64,000 bases of DNA. Source: Lanius collurio. Its lineage: Eukaryota; Chordata; Aves; Passeriformes; Laniidae. Every line of letters starts with the position of its first letter. Within the stretch, counting starts at the first letter, position 1. The DNA lies in NCBI GenBank assembly GCA_020086605.1, contig JACBWW010000004.1, forward strand, positions 7,693,530-7,757,529. Reading direction: 5' to 3'. A program made the position numbers and the translations under genes. Under the pieces are notes generated by a model, which was given only the letters and a program-made list of their open reading frames with translations, ran no database searches and was not told the origin of the DNA. This document shows positions 1 through 11,104 of the stretch, piece by piece.

Positions 1-1102
1 ATGCATACTTTTGTCAGGTGTTGAGCTTCTGCCAAATTGCATAAGCACAACAGAGGGTCTTAAACACAGAGAAACTTGGCAAACTTTTACCAAGATCAGC
101 CAGTTTAATGAACTGTGAGTACTTGCATCTCTATTTACAATTCTCTGAAGTGATACAAAATGTGAATTTGCCTGGCCCCACAAACACAGGCTCTTTTTAG
201 ACAGAGATAGAGAGAAAGGTAGTGTGGTGGAAAAGCAAAATGTTAGACTGGGGTGGATGGAAAGAGATATAACTTAAGATTTAATGAAAGCCTGTGGATA
301 CATGATGCCATTAGGTTTTAGCCCACCTAGTGAGGGTATTGTGGGTAATCAGCAGTTCCATGGTGAATGATGTGGCCTTAGGTACTGGTGTGATTGGTGA
401 CAGCTCTCTTGGTAAAGCTCATTTCTTCCAGGCTATCATCTCATATTTTTCCTCAGCAACTGACAGATAAACGCTGTGCAGAAGAACCCCTCACATCCGT
501 GTCATTAAAGTGAACCAAACAAAATACATTCTGGTGATTTGCGCTGTATACTATTTCTCCTATTTCTAGGCTCTCTGAGCTTGTTGTCATGCCAACTTCA
601 GACTTCACCAGGTACCTCAAGGACCCCTTAGCTAAGCTACTTCAATAATAAGTAGGCAAAATTGACCAGTTTCTACTAGCATTCATCCTTTACGTGACAT
701 TAAAAAAAATTAATATAATGGCTGAGCTGGACTTTCGTAACCTTGGACAACTTAGATTGCAATTCCCTGTGTAACAGTTGTCAAGTTACTCCAAGAGGTA
801 GCAGCACTTCAAGGCCCTCTGAAATTATAGTGTTGCAGAAAGATGGTAAGGTCTGTAAAGAACCTGGAGACATTCTGAGAAGTAATTCAATATTAGCAAA
901 TATTACTTGAGGAAAATCACTGTGCCCTTAATGTTGAAAGGAGTTTTGTTGTATCGTGATGTATAACAGAAATACTGAAATGCAACTAACACAAACCCAG
1001 AATTTTGTATTAGGGATATGGTAAAGCGGAACATATCTTTGGGATTGTATTTTCAAACCTCAAAAGACTACTTGAAAATGAAAAGAATGGAAAAAAAAAA
1101 AA
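1..1102. other. Unique non-coding DNA
   Basis: I see no gene, RNA or repeat family here. The sequence is AT-rich with stops in all frames. It ends in a run of twelve A residues directly at the assembly gap, so the repeat that broke the assembly may begin here. Confidence 0.6.
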
Positions 1103-1500
1103 NNNNNNNNNNNNNNNNNNNNNNNNNNNNNNNNNNNNNNNNNNNNNNNNNNNNNNNNNNNNNNNNNNNNNNNNNNNNNNNNNNNNNNNNNNNNNNNNNN
1201 NNNNNNNNNNNNNNNNNNNNNNNNNNNNNNNNNNNNNNNNNNNNNNNNNNNNNNNNNNNNNNNNNNNNNNNNNNNNNNNNNNNNNNNNNNNNNNNNNNNN
1301 NNNNNNNNNNNNNNNNNNNNNNNNNNNNNNNNNNNNNNNNNNNNNNNNNNNNNNNNNNNNNNNNNNNNNNNNNNNNNNNNNNNNNNNNNNNNNNNNNNNN
1401 NNNNNNNNNNNNNNNNNNNNNNNNNNNNNNNNNNNNNNNNNNNNNNNNNNNNNNNNNNNNNNNNNNNNNNNNNNNNNNNNNNNNNNNNNNNNNNNNNNNN
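1103..1500. other. Assembly gap (398 N)
   Basis: This is an uninterrupted run of N. The left flank is an A-run and the right flank is a pure TTCC tetranucleotide tract, so the gap probably hides part of a low-complexity repeat whose true length is unknown. Open frames crossing it are artefacts. Confidence 0.99.
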
Positions 1501-1715
1501 TTCCTTCCTTCCTTCCTTCCTTCCTTCCTTCCTTCCTCCCTCCCTTCCTCCCTTCCTCCCTTCCTCCCTTCCTCCCTTCCTGTTCCTTTTGCTCTCTCTA
1601 TTTTTTCTCTTTTCTGCCTTGCCTTCTTTTTTCTTGTTTGCTTGCTTGCTTGCCCTCTTCTCTGCTTTCTTTCTGTCTTTTCTTCTTTTTCCCCTTCTCC
1701 CTCTCCCACTCCCCA
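1501..1715. repeat. (TTCC)n / polypyrimidine microsatellite
   Basis: The tract begins as perfect TTCC units, changes to CCTCCCTT-type units to about 1580, then continues as degenerate pyrimidine-rich DNA with three CTTG units near 1640-1652. Nearly all purines lie on the other strand. Arg/Lys/Glu-rich or Phe/Leu/Pro/Ser-rich open frames on either strand here are translations of the microsatellite, not genes. The left edge is lost in the gap. Confidence 0.95.
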
Positions 1716-2885
1716 CATCACATATATCACATCATGGACTAGTGGGAGTCACTTAAAATAAACTACCCTCAAATCAAAATTAATCCTTGGGGAATTAATA
1801 TCCATAACTGCATAACTTGGGCTAAATGACGTTCTCATTTACACCCCTACTGTAAGTCAGTGAGGCTGTGGGACTAGTAACTGGGAACCGTGAGCCAAAT
1901 TTTTCTTTCAGTCATACCAGTGTAAATCTGCAACAATTTATTTGAATTTAATGGTCAATTAGGATCTACTTCTACACATATAATAAAATAATTAGGTTAT
2001 TAATCTTGAAACAATAACTTTTAACTTTAATAAAAATTAGCTTTGAGAATGATGCAGAGAAAAATATTTCGAGAAAATAAATATTTTTTTGTCAAAATTG
2101 CAGAATTCTACAAAAAGCCTCATAAATTCGCCATGATTAGAAACCAGCAGGAGATGGAAAGCATGATAAGTGTTTCATTGTATCCATTTAATACACCTGT
2201 ATAATGTGCATATTTTTCAAAGCTGTCCCATTGTCATTTCTCATCATCTTCTGACCATGTTTTAGGACATGTATTCTAACAAAGGGTATAAAGCAATACT
2301 GAGATCTGTGCTACTGCTGAAATGGTCAACAATAGGATGGTTGCCAGCTAACTCTGCTGTTCTCTTATGACTGCCATATCAGTAGGTAAAAAGTGGAACT
2401 GCCAAAGTGTTTCACTTCTCTCACACACTTAAAACTATTTGAAATTAAGATATTTTTTAAGACAATTTAATTTTTCTTCATTTTAATGTCAATTTTGCTG
2501 TCCAGTTATTAAACTTGCATATTTCCTCTAAAATACAATGGTTTCTGTGCAGGGAAACCAAGGTTTTTCACAGAGTCTTTCTAGCGAGAGATAACATCCA
2601 GAATAATAACTGCACATCAACCAACTTCTGTGATTCTTACTATGGTGACAGACAGCAAGAACTTTTGTTTGCTTTTATTTGAACATGTGGGTGGAATAGC
2701 TGTTCCTGTCCTTGGCTCAGCCATGTCCTTCACAGATACTTGAATGAGTTAATTATAGATTGTTACCTAATGACATAACTGTGCTTTCTGAATCCTACAG
2801 AATGACAATTTCTGATCAAAATACTTCTTTTTCCTGTATTTGCTCATCAGCATGAAAACCACTTTGTGTGTGTGTTCACATACAC
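1716..2885. other. Unique AT-rich DNA between two microsatellites
   Basis: No gene or repeat is recognised. Stops are frequent in every frame and there is no CpG cluster. Confidence 0.5.
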
Positions 2886-2889
2886 ACAT

Positions 2890-2920
2890 TCTCTTCCTTT
2901 CTTTTTCCTTTCTTTTCTTT

Positions 2921-3011
<91 letters not shown>

Positions 3012-3224
3012 CTCTTTCTCTCTTTCTCTCTTTCTCTCTTTCTCTCTTTCTCTCTTTCTCTCTCTCTTTTCTTTCTCTCTCTCTTTCTCTCTCTTTCATT
3101 TCTTTCTCTCATTTCTTTTTCTTTCATTTCTTTCTTTCTCTTTTCTTTCTCTTTCTCTCTTGCTCTCACTTTCTCTCTTTCTCTCTCTTTCTCTCTCTCC
3201 CTCTTTCTTTCCCTCTGCTCCATC
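2890..3224. repeat. (CTTT)n / (CTCTTT)n microsatellite
   Basis: A leader of irregular CT-rich sequence passes into perfect CTTT units (about 2922-3010), then CTCTTT units (about 3010-3065), then interrupted CT-rich sequence to about 3224. The plus strand is almost pure pyrimidine over more than 300 bp. Mirror-repeat polypurine/polypyrimidine DNA of this kind can form intramolecular triplexes, which is known for the sequence class and not shown here. The 110-148-residue open frames across it (KERKKER-type or SFFLSFFL-type) are repeat translations. Confidence 0.97.
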
Positions 3225-5962
3225 TTTTACATCAGCTGTTATATTTTCCTTTGTTTCATAAAAAAAATATTAGCCCAATCTTTTGAGTTACTCATTCTCG
3301 TTGAGGGGTAAGTTGGATCTGTGTGTAACCTGGGGACGGGAGGGCAGGGAGGAAAGACCCCAGCCAACCAAATTTGCTTGATTCCCAGAGGAAAGATGTG
3401 ATCAGAAACTAATGGTAACAGGAAACAGAAGCTGAATAAAAAAGCACATGATACCCATTCATAAAAGTGATGATATTATTTTATTTTGCCACATTTTAAA
3501 AGAGTTTAAGACTAAATCCAAAGTTACATAAACTAAAAAGTTACTCTGATGAAAGGGAAGCAACATGGCTCACAATCTTATGTTTCTTCAGAGACCAAAG
3601 GTGTGCCATATGCATTTCCACTCTAGATGTCATTGTTTAATATTTGTATTGCAAACCTGTTATTACTCCCATGTAGTTATTATACTAATGAAAATCCTTG
3701 CAGCATCATATTCCTGTTCAGTTATTTACAGGTCAGAGTCCAGGAGAAGTGAAAACCAGCTGCTAGTCACTAGTCATATTAATAGCCACCTCATAACACA
3801 AACAGCAAAAGAAAACTGATTCTGACATACTGGGAAGCTTCATTTAGTAGTCATGTTTATACCTGCATTCCAAGGGCTTAGATTTGGTTAGTTTTGGACA
3901 AGCAGTTCCACTCCATTCTCTCCTCTTGCATGGACTATGTGACCCCACCACCTTAAATATCTGAACTGAGAACTTAATATCCTTCTTCCCTCACCCCAGA
4001 CTCCCCCTACACAGTAGAAACTAATTTCATCTAAATGCTGACCACACTTTCCATAGATGGGAAGCCATCTCTGTGCTGAAAGTATAAACCTAAGGACTCT
4101 TGGTCTTGTGTAAGTGATCAATCAGGCTAGTCCCTTTTTTTCCACAAAATAGATGGCTGCTCACAAGGACCACTAGGCACCCAGGGTAATTCTGAAGTAG
4201 TTTCTAAAGCAGGCTAGAATTTATTCAGTTTCTACATACACCCCTGTATGTGTAGTCAGTGATAGGAACATTTGCAGATCACATCCAGCTTAAATTCTAC
4301 TCACCTTTTGCCAGTCTTAAATGCACAGATTTGGACTTGTCTTCTGCAAGAGTGGAATTTATTCTTACAGTTAGACATAAGACATTATTTTTTCTAGTAC
4401 GAGATCAGATATATTTCAAGCTCTTCTATTTAACTAACCAAAACTATTCAGGAGTGTTCACCTCTGCAAATAGCTTAGCAAGTATGTTTGAAAATATCTA
4501 TTCCTAAATGATGATCAGAATCATAACTAAAATCTATTATACAGACTACTCCTGTTTTCAAACTGGTGATGTGTCTTTTCCTCTTTCAGCTGCAGCTTTA
4601 CAAGTGTGATCTAGCATGTGGTTCTTTTTCTGGGCTAAAAGGAGCACATGTGATGCTGCAGGGTAGAAGATTTCCAGTAGGTTTTCAGAGTTGCACCTGC
4701 ACCACCTCCGTCTTTTTTCCCTCACCATTTTTTTTTAAAGAATGGAAAAACAATATAAATCTAGAAATGAGACAAAAAATGGAATTTTCTTTTCCTTGCT
4801 TCTAGAAGTTTCTGCCACTATATACTTTTCAATTGTGAAATGGCTAAACCTAATCTGAAATAGTAGCAGAGTATTGTATACAATTGTTTGTTTTGAGGTA
4901 GTTTTGAAATATTAAAAGCCATCTTTACCATTACTGGGTTTTGCCCAGATGTATCCATTAGCCTTTCAGTCAAAAAGACTTTGAATTTGTTAAGGGAACA
5001 ATGTAGTTCCAGGTTGTTCCAGTTTCAGACAAAAGCCCTAGGCAAGAGTGTTGTGATAGTCTTTGTTGTGATATAGTGATCCTTGATGAATGGAAAATTC
5101 TATAAGAGATCATAGTGAAAACTCAGAAACTATAACGATTAGGCAGATTAAATTTATCCAGCACACTTTAATACTTATTTCCAATTCTTCCTCTTATTAA
5201 CTCTCAAGCCTGTGTTTTAGTGTCCTAGAGAAAGGCTCATATTACTGATGTGATACTAATGTAAACACTGTGATTGCAAAGTACTGCATTTGTGGGTTTT
5301 CTTGGCTTGGAGAGTCTCAGTCAAGGAGGACATTTTCCTAAATATTTTTAAAATTAATTCAGCCATTATCAAGAAATCTATATGAATGCACTAACCACGG
5401 AAGTTTAACATTTTATGATAATGTTTTCCATTTGTGTAACTAAATAAGTCATAAATTAGGTTCCAATCCAGTGTTGTTTACTTCACAACTGCATGGGTGC
5501 TTCCAAAAATCATTCACAAAATGCTAGATGGTAAAGATAGATTAAGACATTTTTCTGCTCTGAGTATAAATATTAGCATGTAATTACACTAGTATATTTG
5601 TGTAAATCACGATGTACTGCTTCGTTCAAAATGTTTTGGTGACAAGGGAATAAACTTCCAAAATTTTTGAAAGGATGTAAAAATACACTTTTAAAAACCA
5701 ATGAATGTGTCAAGTAAATTTAATTTATTCTGCATGTATTGAGGTATGTTTACAATATTTTAAGATAGATTACATGTATTCATGTCCTACCTGTGTACAC
5801 CCACAGTCACACACACATGCAGGCATCACCCTATAGCAGTGACTTGTTACTCAGAAGAAGAGTTACCATTCTGAGTCTTAGGACTATATGAACAATACAG
5901 ACTTTCAAGACTGCCTATGAGTTTCTAAATTTCACCAAACCTTCTCCACAACTTCCTTGTCA
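3225..5962. other. Unique non-coding DNA
   Basis: No recognisable gene, RNA or transposon. Open frames are under about 85 codons and scattered without support. A CA-containing stretch near 5800-5820 is too short to call a microsatellite. Confidence 0.5.
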
Positions 5963-6163
5963 ATCATAGAATCATAGAACTATAGAATTACTAAGGCTGG
6001 AAAAGAGCTTTGAGATCATCAAATTCAACTATCAACCGAGCACCACCACCAGGTTCCCCTTTAAACTATGGCCTCAAGTGCCATGTCCACATGTTTTTTG
6101 AACACTTCAAGGGATGGTGAATCCACCACTTCCCTGGGCAGCCCATTCCAATGCTTGACAACT

Positions 6164-6225
6164 CTTCCATGAAGGAATTTGAACAACGTGAACCCTTCCA
6201 TGAAGAAATTTGAACAACTTGAACT
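6164..6225 (-). repeat. 31-bp tandem duplication inside CR1 3' region
   Basis: Two adjacent copies with period 31 (6164-6194 and 6195-6225) share CTTCCATGAA at the start and ATTTGAACAAC further on, differing at only a few positions. It sits where CR1 copies normally have a single stretch, so it probably arose in this copy or in its source subfamily. Confidence 0.85.
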
Positions 6226-6306
6226 TCCCCTGGCACAGCTTGAGGCTATTTCCTGTCATCCTGTCACTTGGGAGAAGAGTGACATCCATCTCACCACAAT
6301 CTCCTT

Positions 6307-7292
6307 TCAGGTAGTTGTGAGAGCAATGACATCTCCCCTGAGCCTCTGTTTATCCAGAATAAACATCTTCAGCTCCTTCAACCACTCCTCAAAAGAATTG
6401 TGCTCCAGACCATCCATCAGCTCCACTGCCCTTCTCTGGACATGTTCTAGCACCTGCACCTCAGCATCTTTCTTGTCATGAGGGGCCCAGAACTGGACAC
6501 AGGATCTGAGGTGTAGCCTCACCAGAGCTGAGTACAGGGGGAAAATCACTGACCTGGTACTTCTGGCTACACTTTTGCTGATACAGGCCAGGATGCCCCT
6601 GGCCTGCTTGGACACTTGGGCACAGCTGGCTCATGTTCAGCTGCAGTCATCCAGCACCCCCAGGTCCTTTTCTGCTGGGAAGCTTTCCAGCCACTCTGCC
6701 CTCAGCCTGCAGAACTGCATGGGATTGTTGTGACCCAAAAGCAGGACCCAGCACTTGGCTTTGTTTAATGTCACACCATTGACCTTGGCCTATCAATCCA
6801 GCCTGTCCAGATCCCTCTGCAGAGCCTTCCTGCCCTCCAGCAGACCAACACTCCCGCTCAGTTTGGTGTCACCTGCAAACTGACTAGGGGTGCTCACGAT
6901 CCCCTGATCCAGGTCATCAATGAGGATGTTAAACAGGAGTGGCCCCAATACTGAGTCCCAAGGAACACCATTCATGACCAGACACCAGCCAGATTTAATT
7001 CCATCCAGCACCACACTCTGAGCCCAGCCACCCAGCCAGTTTTTGCCCAGTGAAGAGTGCAGTCATCCACACCATGGGAAGCCAGTTTCTCAAGAAGAAT
7101 GATGTGGGAAATGGTTTCAAATGCTTTACTAAAATCTAAGTAGTCAACATCCACAGCCTTTCCCTCATCCACTAAGTGGGTCATTTTGTTGTAGAAGGAG
7201 ATCAGTTTGGTCAAGCAAGATCTGTCTTTTCTAAGCCCATGCTGGCTGGGCCTCGTTCCCCTGGTTGTGCTGTACATGTTGCATGATGGCAC
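6307..7292 (-). pseudogene. CR1 ORF2 reverse transcriptase remnant
   Basis: The coding remnant of CR1 ORF2 would have supplied reverse transcriptase for target-primed reverse transcription. Reading down the minus strand, the fingers/palm part ends in DFSKAFETISH, then come [15 protein letters not shown] and the catalytic block with FAGDTKL in place of FADDTKL, then thumb/C-terminal sequence with [20 protein letters not shown]. Three frames are needed to follow it, with stops and frameshifts near 7000 and 6700. No endonuclease domain is seen because the copy is 5' truncated. It is assigned by motif order and cannot be active. Confidence 0.9.
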
Positions 7293-7835
7293 TCAGGCTG
7301 ATCTGCTCCACGACCTTCCCCAGAACTGAGGTCAGGCTGGCAGGCCTGTAGTTTCCCTAATCCTCTTTCTTACTCTCCTTATAGATGGGGCATGAGATTT
7401 GCCAACTTCCAGTCACTTGGAACCTCCCCAGCTGACCAGGACTGATGGGAAGTGGTTTGATGAGCTCTTCCACCAGCTCCCTCAGTACTCTTGGTTAAAT
7501 GTCATATAGCCCCAGGGACTTGTGAAGGTCTAAGCTGGATAATAGGACACTAGATTAAGGTGGTTTCAATCTGTTCCATGCCTCTGTCTTCCAGCTCAGG
7601 GGGCTGGGTACCTTGATGACAACTGGTCTTGTTATTAAAGACTGAGGCAAAGAAGGCATTAAGCACTTAAACTTTTTCCTCATTGGTTGTTGCTTTTTTC
7701 CCACCACATCCAACAAAGGCTGGAGATCTTCCTTGGCTTCCTCTCTTTGCTGGTATATTTGGAGGAACAGTTTTTGTTGTCTTTTACAGCAGTATCAAGA
7801 TTAAATTCTAGGTGTTCTTTGGCCCTTCTTTTTCA

Positions 7836-8269
7836 ATCTGGATGTGTGTTCAAACATTTGTCTCTACACTTGTTCACTTTTACAGCATGACTTGATCTTT
7901 AATAAAAGAAAGGAATCGTTAACAATTATGGTTATAAGCTTGGTGAATACAGAGGTGGAAAAGTAACCTGTCATATAGTGTGACTTACCATTTTCCACTG
8001 TAAATATTTGCTTTGAGAATTCATATTTTAAAAGTCCAAAGAAATATGCCTTTCCCTCTCCTTCTATATGGGCATATTTTTTTCACACACAAGCAATACT
8101 GTCTCTTTGAGGTTTCATGTATAACCGTGTCCCTAGTATTCATATTTCCCTAGTATCCCTAGTATTCATCTGATGTGTGGTGATCTGAGCAAGACCTGTT
8201 TGGAAGTTAGGGATGATACATAATGCATATTGAAGAGGAGGAGAGGGCAAAAGTTCTCATGATATGAGT
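7836..8269. other. Unique DNA with short tandem of CCCTAGTAT
   Basis: No gene is seen. Around 8131-8169 the motif CCCTAGTATTCAT occurs twice with a shortened CCCTAGTAT copy between, a small local duplication. Confidence 0.5.
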
Positions 8270-8279
8270 TTTAAGCAGT

Positions 8280-8760
8280 TGTGTGGAAAGGGTTAAAATG
8301 TTTCAAACTAACCATGCGTTGCTCTCGAGTGATTAGGTGTAACTCCCAATTAAAGATCAATAAAGCCTTTAAAGTGATTTATAAAAATGGATTAGTAAGA
8401 AATGTCCATTTAGAAACTACAGTGAGTAAAATCACTATACTCTCTGTCATATTGATCGGGCCTTTATGTCTAAACACGCATTAACTGGGGCAGACAATAA
8501 AAATTAATCCTCTTCTTTCGTAAAATGGAAGGTCATTTTCCCAACTGTCCCTAGGGGGAATGATGTCATTAAACATGCTACTAAGACATTTTATTAAATC
8601 TGACTAGGTTGTTTGCATAAAAGTAAATTAGAGCAGTCAATATTGGAAAGAAAGGGATTTTAAGGAGCAATAACTAGAGGTATTTATTGTAAGTGTATTA
8701 TACAACAGATGCATAATTAAATTCAAAATATCTCCATTAAAATAATGTTAAGGGCCTGGC
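8280..8760. promoter_or_regulatory. Candidate conserved non-coding element
   Basis: This block is free of recognisable repeats and rich in homeodomain-type cores (AATTAA, ATTAAA, TAAATTA), with a CTCGAG hexamer context, a TGATGTCATT site near 8561 resembling a CRE/ATF element, and TTTGCATAAA near 8612 resembling an octamer-like site. The longest open frame (67 codons) has no family resemblance. I infer possible enhancer character from texture alone, and conservation cannot be assessed here. Confidence 0.2.
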
Positions 8761-10677
8761 CCAAATGATAAAAGGCATGATTTTCAGAGCCCTAAGCATG
8801 CCCTGTTGTACCTAAGCATTTCAGGGGTCTCTAAGCAGTAGGGGACTTGACATACCATATGTGCTGATATTCTCTGCTCTTTCCCCTCCAGGATAATTCA
8901 TAAATAAAATCACTGAGCAAAGGGGTGAAACTGTAACTAGCACCAACCCGACCGAGACGGTGCCCTCTATAAAACACCTGCAGTTTCAGTTCCAGCATGC
9001 ATCTCTTTACACGCATGTTCCCTCGGATAAGAAGCATCTTTACATACTGTAAGAAAAACAGAAAAGGGGAAAGAGGAGAAGTCATTTAAGATTATGTTCT
9101 GCTTAAGGTGTGTGGCCTAGAAGCTGCTGCTGCCCACAGGATCCATTTGCCCGGATCCTGGCAAAGCAGAGAGCTTGCACCTAAATATAACATCTCTACC
9201 ATGGCACCCCATGAAAGCCTTTGTGTCTGAATGCACCCTGGGGTCACTCCTGGGCCAGCTAGTGTATAAGAAACAATTTTTTTGAAGGTTAAAGTCAGAA
9301 TTTCAAATTGCATTTTTATGTCTCCTTGTGTGATGCAGACCTCACTGCTACACCTCTGGGTAGGTGACCTCCTTCCCATCTTCTCTGTCTGTGATTGACC
9401 TCCCCCCTTCTACAAAAAATTCAGCAGTGGTTAAGTCACTGAGGCTGCTACATATTGCACTGTCCACATAGGAGTGTGTTATCATCACAATCTCCAGTCA
9501 TCTTTACACATCAATTGCTTGTCTGCTATCTCTAAACAACATTGTAGATAACTTGACATACAGGACATCTTTGTTTTAGCACTTTAGCAGAGTGGAGGAG
9601 TGGAGGTCTTGACCATGGACTCCCATGTTAATTCCAATAAAATGCACCCTAATGCTACTCTTATGATTAGAAATGTTTTTAGAGTAGCACCACTGAATTG
9701 TTTCTAATTTTGCCAAGGATATTATATATAAGACAAAACAATGACATTTTCTTCTTTTTACCTGCAAATATCTTACATTTGATCAGGTCAGTAGATGAAT
9801 CTCCAGTTTGGAAAAGGCACCAGGTATGTGGTGACCCTGTGATTGTGAAATGCAGACTTGAGTCTGGGTTTCATGCTTGGTTGGGGCATAGACGGTCTGT
9901 GCCACTGAGTAATCACGTTGGGGCAGACCCCACAAAAGGTCTGAGTGCCTTGTATGGCAGCTGTGTAAGTGCTTTAGAAGGAAATTGGTGGAGCAAGTGT
10001 AATCTGTAACGAGATGAAAGGGACAGCAAGAGGGAATGGATGCCAGGGGTGTGCACATGTTGATTGGACTTGAGAGCATGGATGTAGAACTGGCTAAAAT
10101 ATGCAATAGTGTCTCTGCTTCATGCCTACTAAGATATTCTTTTTTCCATTTCTACATTTTGACCAAAGAGTAAAAAATTGAAGAACTCCATATTTTGGAA
10201 GATGGTTGGCAGAAAAAAAAAAAAGACTAATTAAAAATGCCATTTTGACCACTCAAAATCTCCTCCCTGATCTCCTTGCAATAAAATTATTATAACAATC
10301 TTTAGTGATTAAAAAAGAATAAAAACAATAACTCTGTAATATCTAGCAGTTTTCTGAACTGTTTATTGAGGGATTTGGACATATATAGAATTTCTGGTAA
10401 TATTTATATCTGATTCATGGCCTGAATCTCTGAAATTCATAGTCAGTAAATGCATTAAATAGTACAACAATAAAACTTTGTCAAGAAAAGAAATACAAGA
10501 AATTCATAAACTATTTGTTCAGTAAATAAGTTCAGGCCATGTATCTCTTCAAGGAAAATGTTTAAGCTATTCTTGTACATGGTATAGTGTAAGCAATATG
10601 TACAGAGCTAGTTCTGCAGAGAATACAGGTAGTGAGTGTCCAATCTGAACATGTTAATCCAACCTAAGTCTGTTGTG
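8761..10677. other. Unique non-coding DNA
   Basis: No gene is recognised. Open frames of 84-107 codons at 8831-9379 and 9698-10106 overlap on opposite strands, lack family motifs and are treated as chance. Confidence 0.45.
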
Positions 10678-10697
10678 TTTTTTTTTTTTTTTTTTTT
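10678..10697. repeat. Poly(T) run, 20 bp
   Basis: Twenty consecutive T are followed by CCC. It could be the poly(A) end of an old minus-strand retrocopy, but no copied gene is recognised beside it. Confidence 0.9.
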
Positions 10698-11086
10698 CCC
10701 TTCCACCAAAGCTTCAATATGCATCTGATCTCAGGATATTGGATTTTTCTTTGAGGAAAGAAATAAATGATTTATCTGGGGAATAAACCCAGTCTTCTCT
10801 ATCTCTACTGCTCACCATATATATTATGCTAAAATAAGGTTCACTGATTCTAATGTAAATCTCTAAAGCTGAACCATGATAATGTAAGTTTCTGCATTTT
10901 ATGTGGTAGGTAAGTAGGTTGCATCTTTGAAAAAAGTAGTGAGAGAGATTAGTGATTGTACCTATGGAGAAAAGGAATAGGCTGAAATACCTCTAGGGTC
11001 TGAAACTCCTTGACAGACTAAGAAAAACTGTTCAAACACATTAGTTTTCTTTTAAAATTAAGGTGCATCTTGCAATACAACTGTTT

Positions 11087-11104
11087 CCCCCCCCCCCCCC
11101 CCCC
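11087..11104. repeat. Poly(C) run, 18 bp
   Basis: Eighteen consecutive C follow TTT. A long C homopolymer is uncommon in AT-rich DNA and its length is prone to both slippage and sequencing error. Confidence 0.9.

Larger units (their letters stand above)
5963..7835 (-). mobile_element. CR1 LINE, 5'-truncated, with dead ORF2
   Basis: A chicken-repeat-1 non-LTR retrotransposon lies on the minus strand. Its 3' end is at 5963, where the plus strand reads as the reverse complement of the (ATTCTATG)n CR1 terminus, followed by 3' UTR sequence with the usual phrase about a 'summary' of small CR1-typical blocks. ORF2 reverse transcriptase is recognisable in pieces: about 7292-6972 (SCLTKLISFYNKM, then DFSKAFETISH), 7014-6793 ([15 protein letters not shown], then FAGDTKL) and 6615-6307 ([15 protein letters not shown]). 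The pieces are in different frames with stops, so the element is non-functional. The catalytic FADD motif reads FAGD, so one catalytic aspartate is lost. The 5' boundary near 7835 is approximate. CR1 elements normally make no clear target-site duplication, and none is seen. Confidence 0.95.

Noticed and set aside
1018..1761. Long open frames of 218-247 codons on both strands
   Set aside because: They run through the N gap and the TTCC microsatellite; the translation is mostly undetermined residues and repeat text.
2767..3311. Lys/Arg/Glu-rich and Phe/Leu/Ser-rich open frames
   Set aside because: They are six-frame translations of the CTTT/CTCTTT microsatellite.
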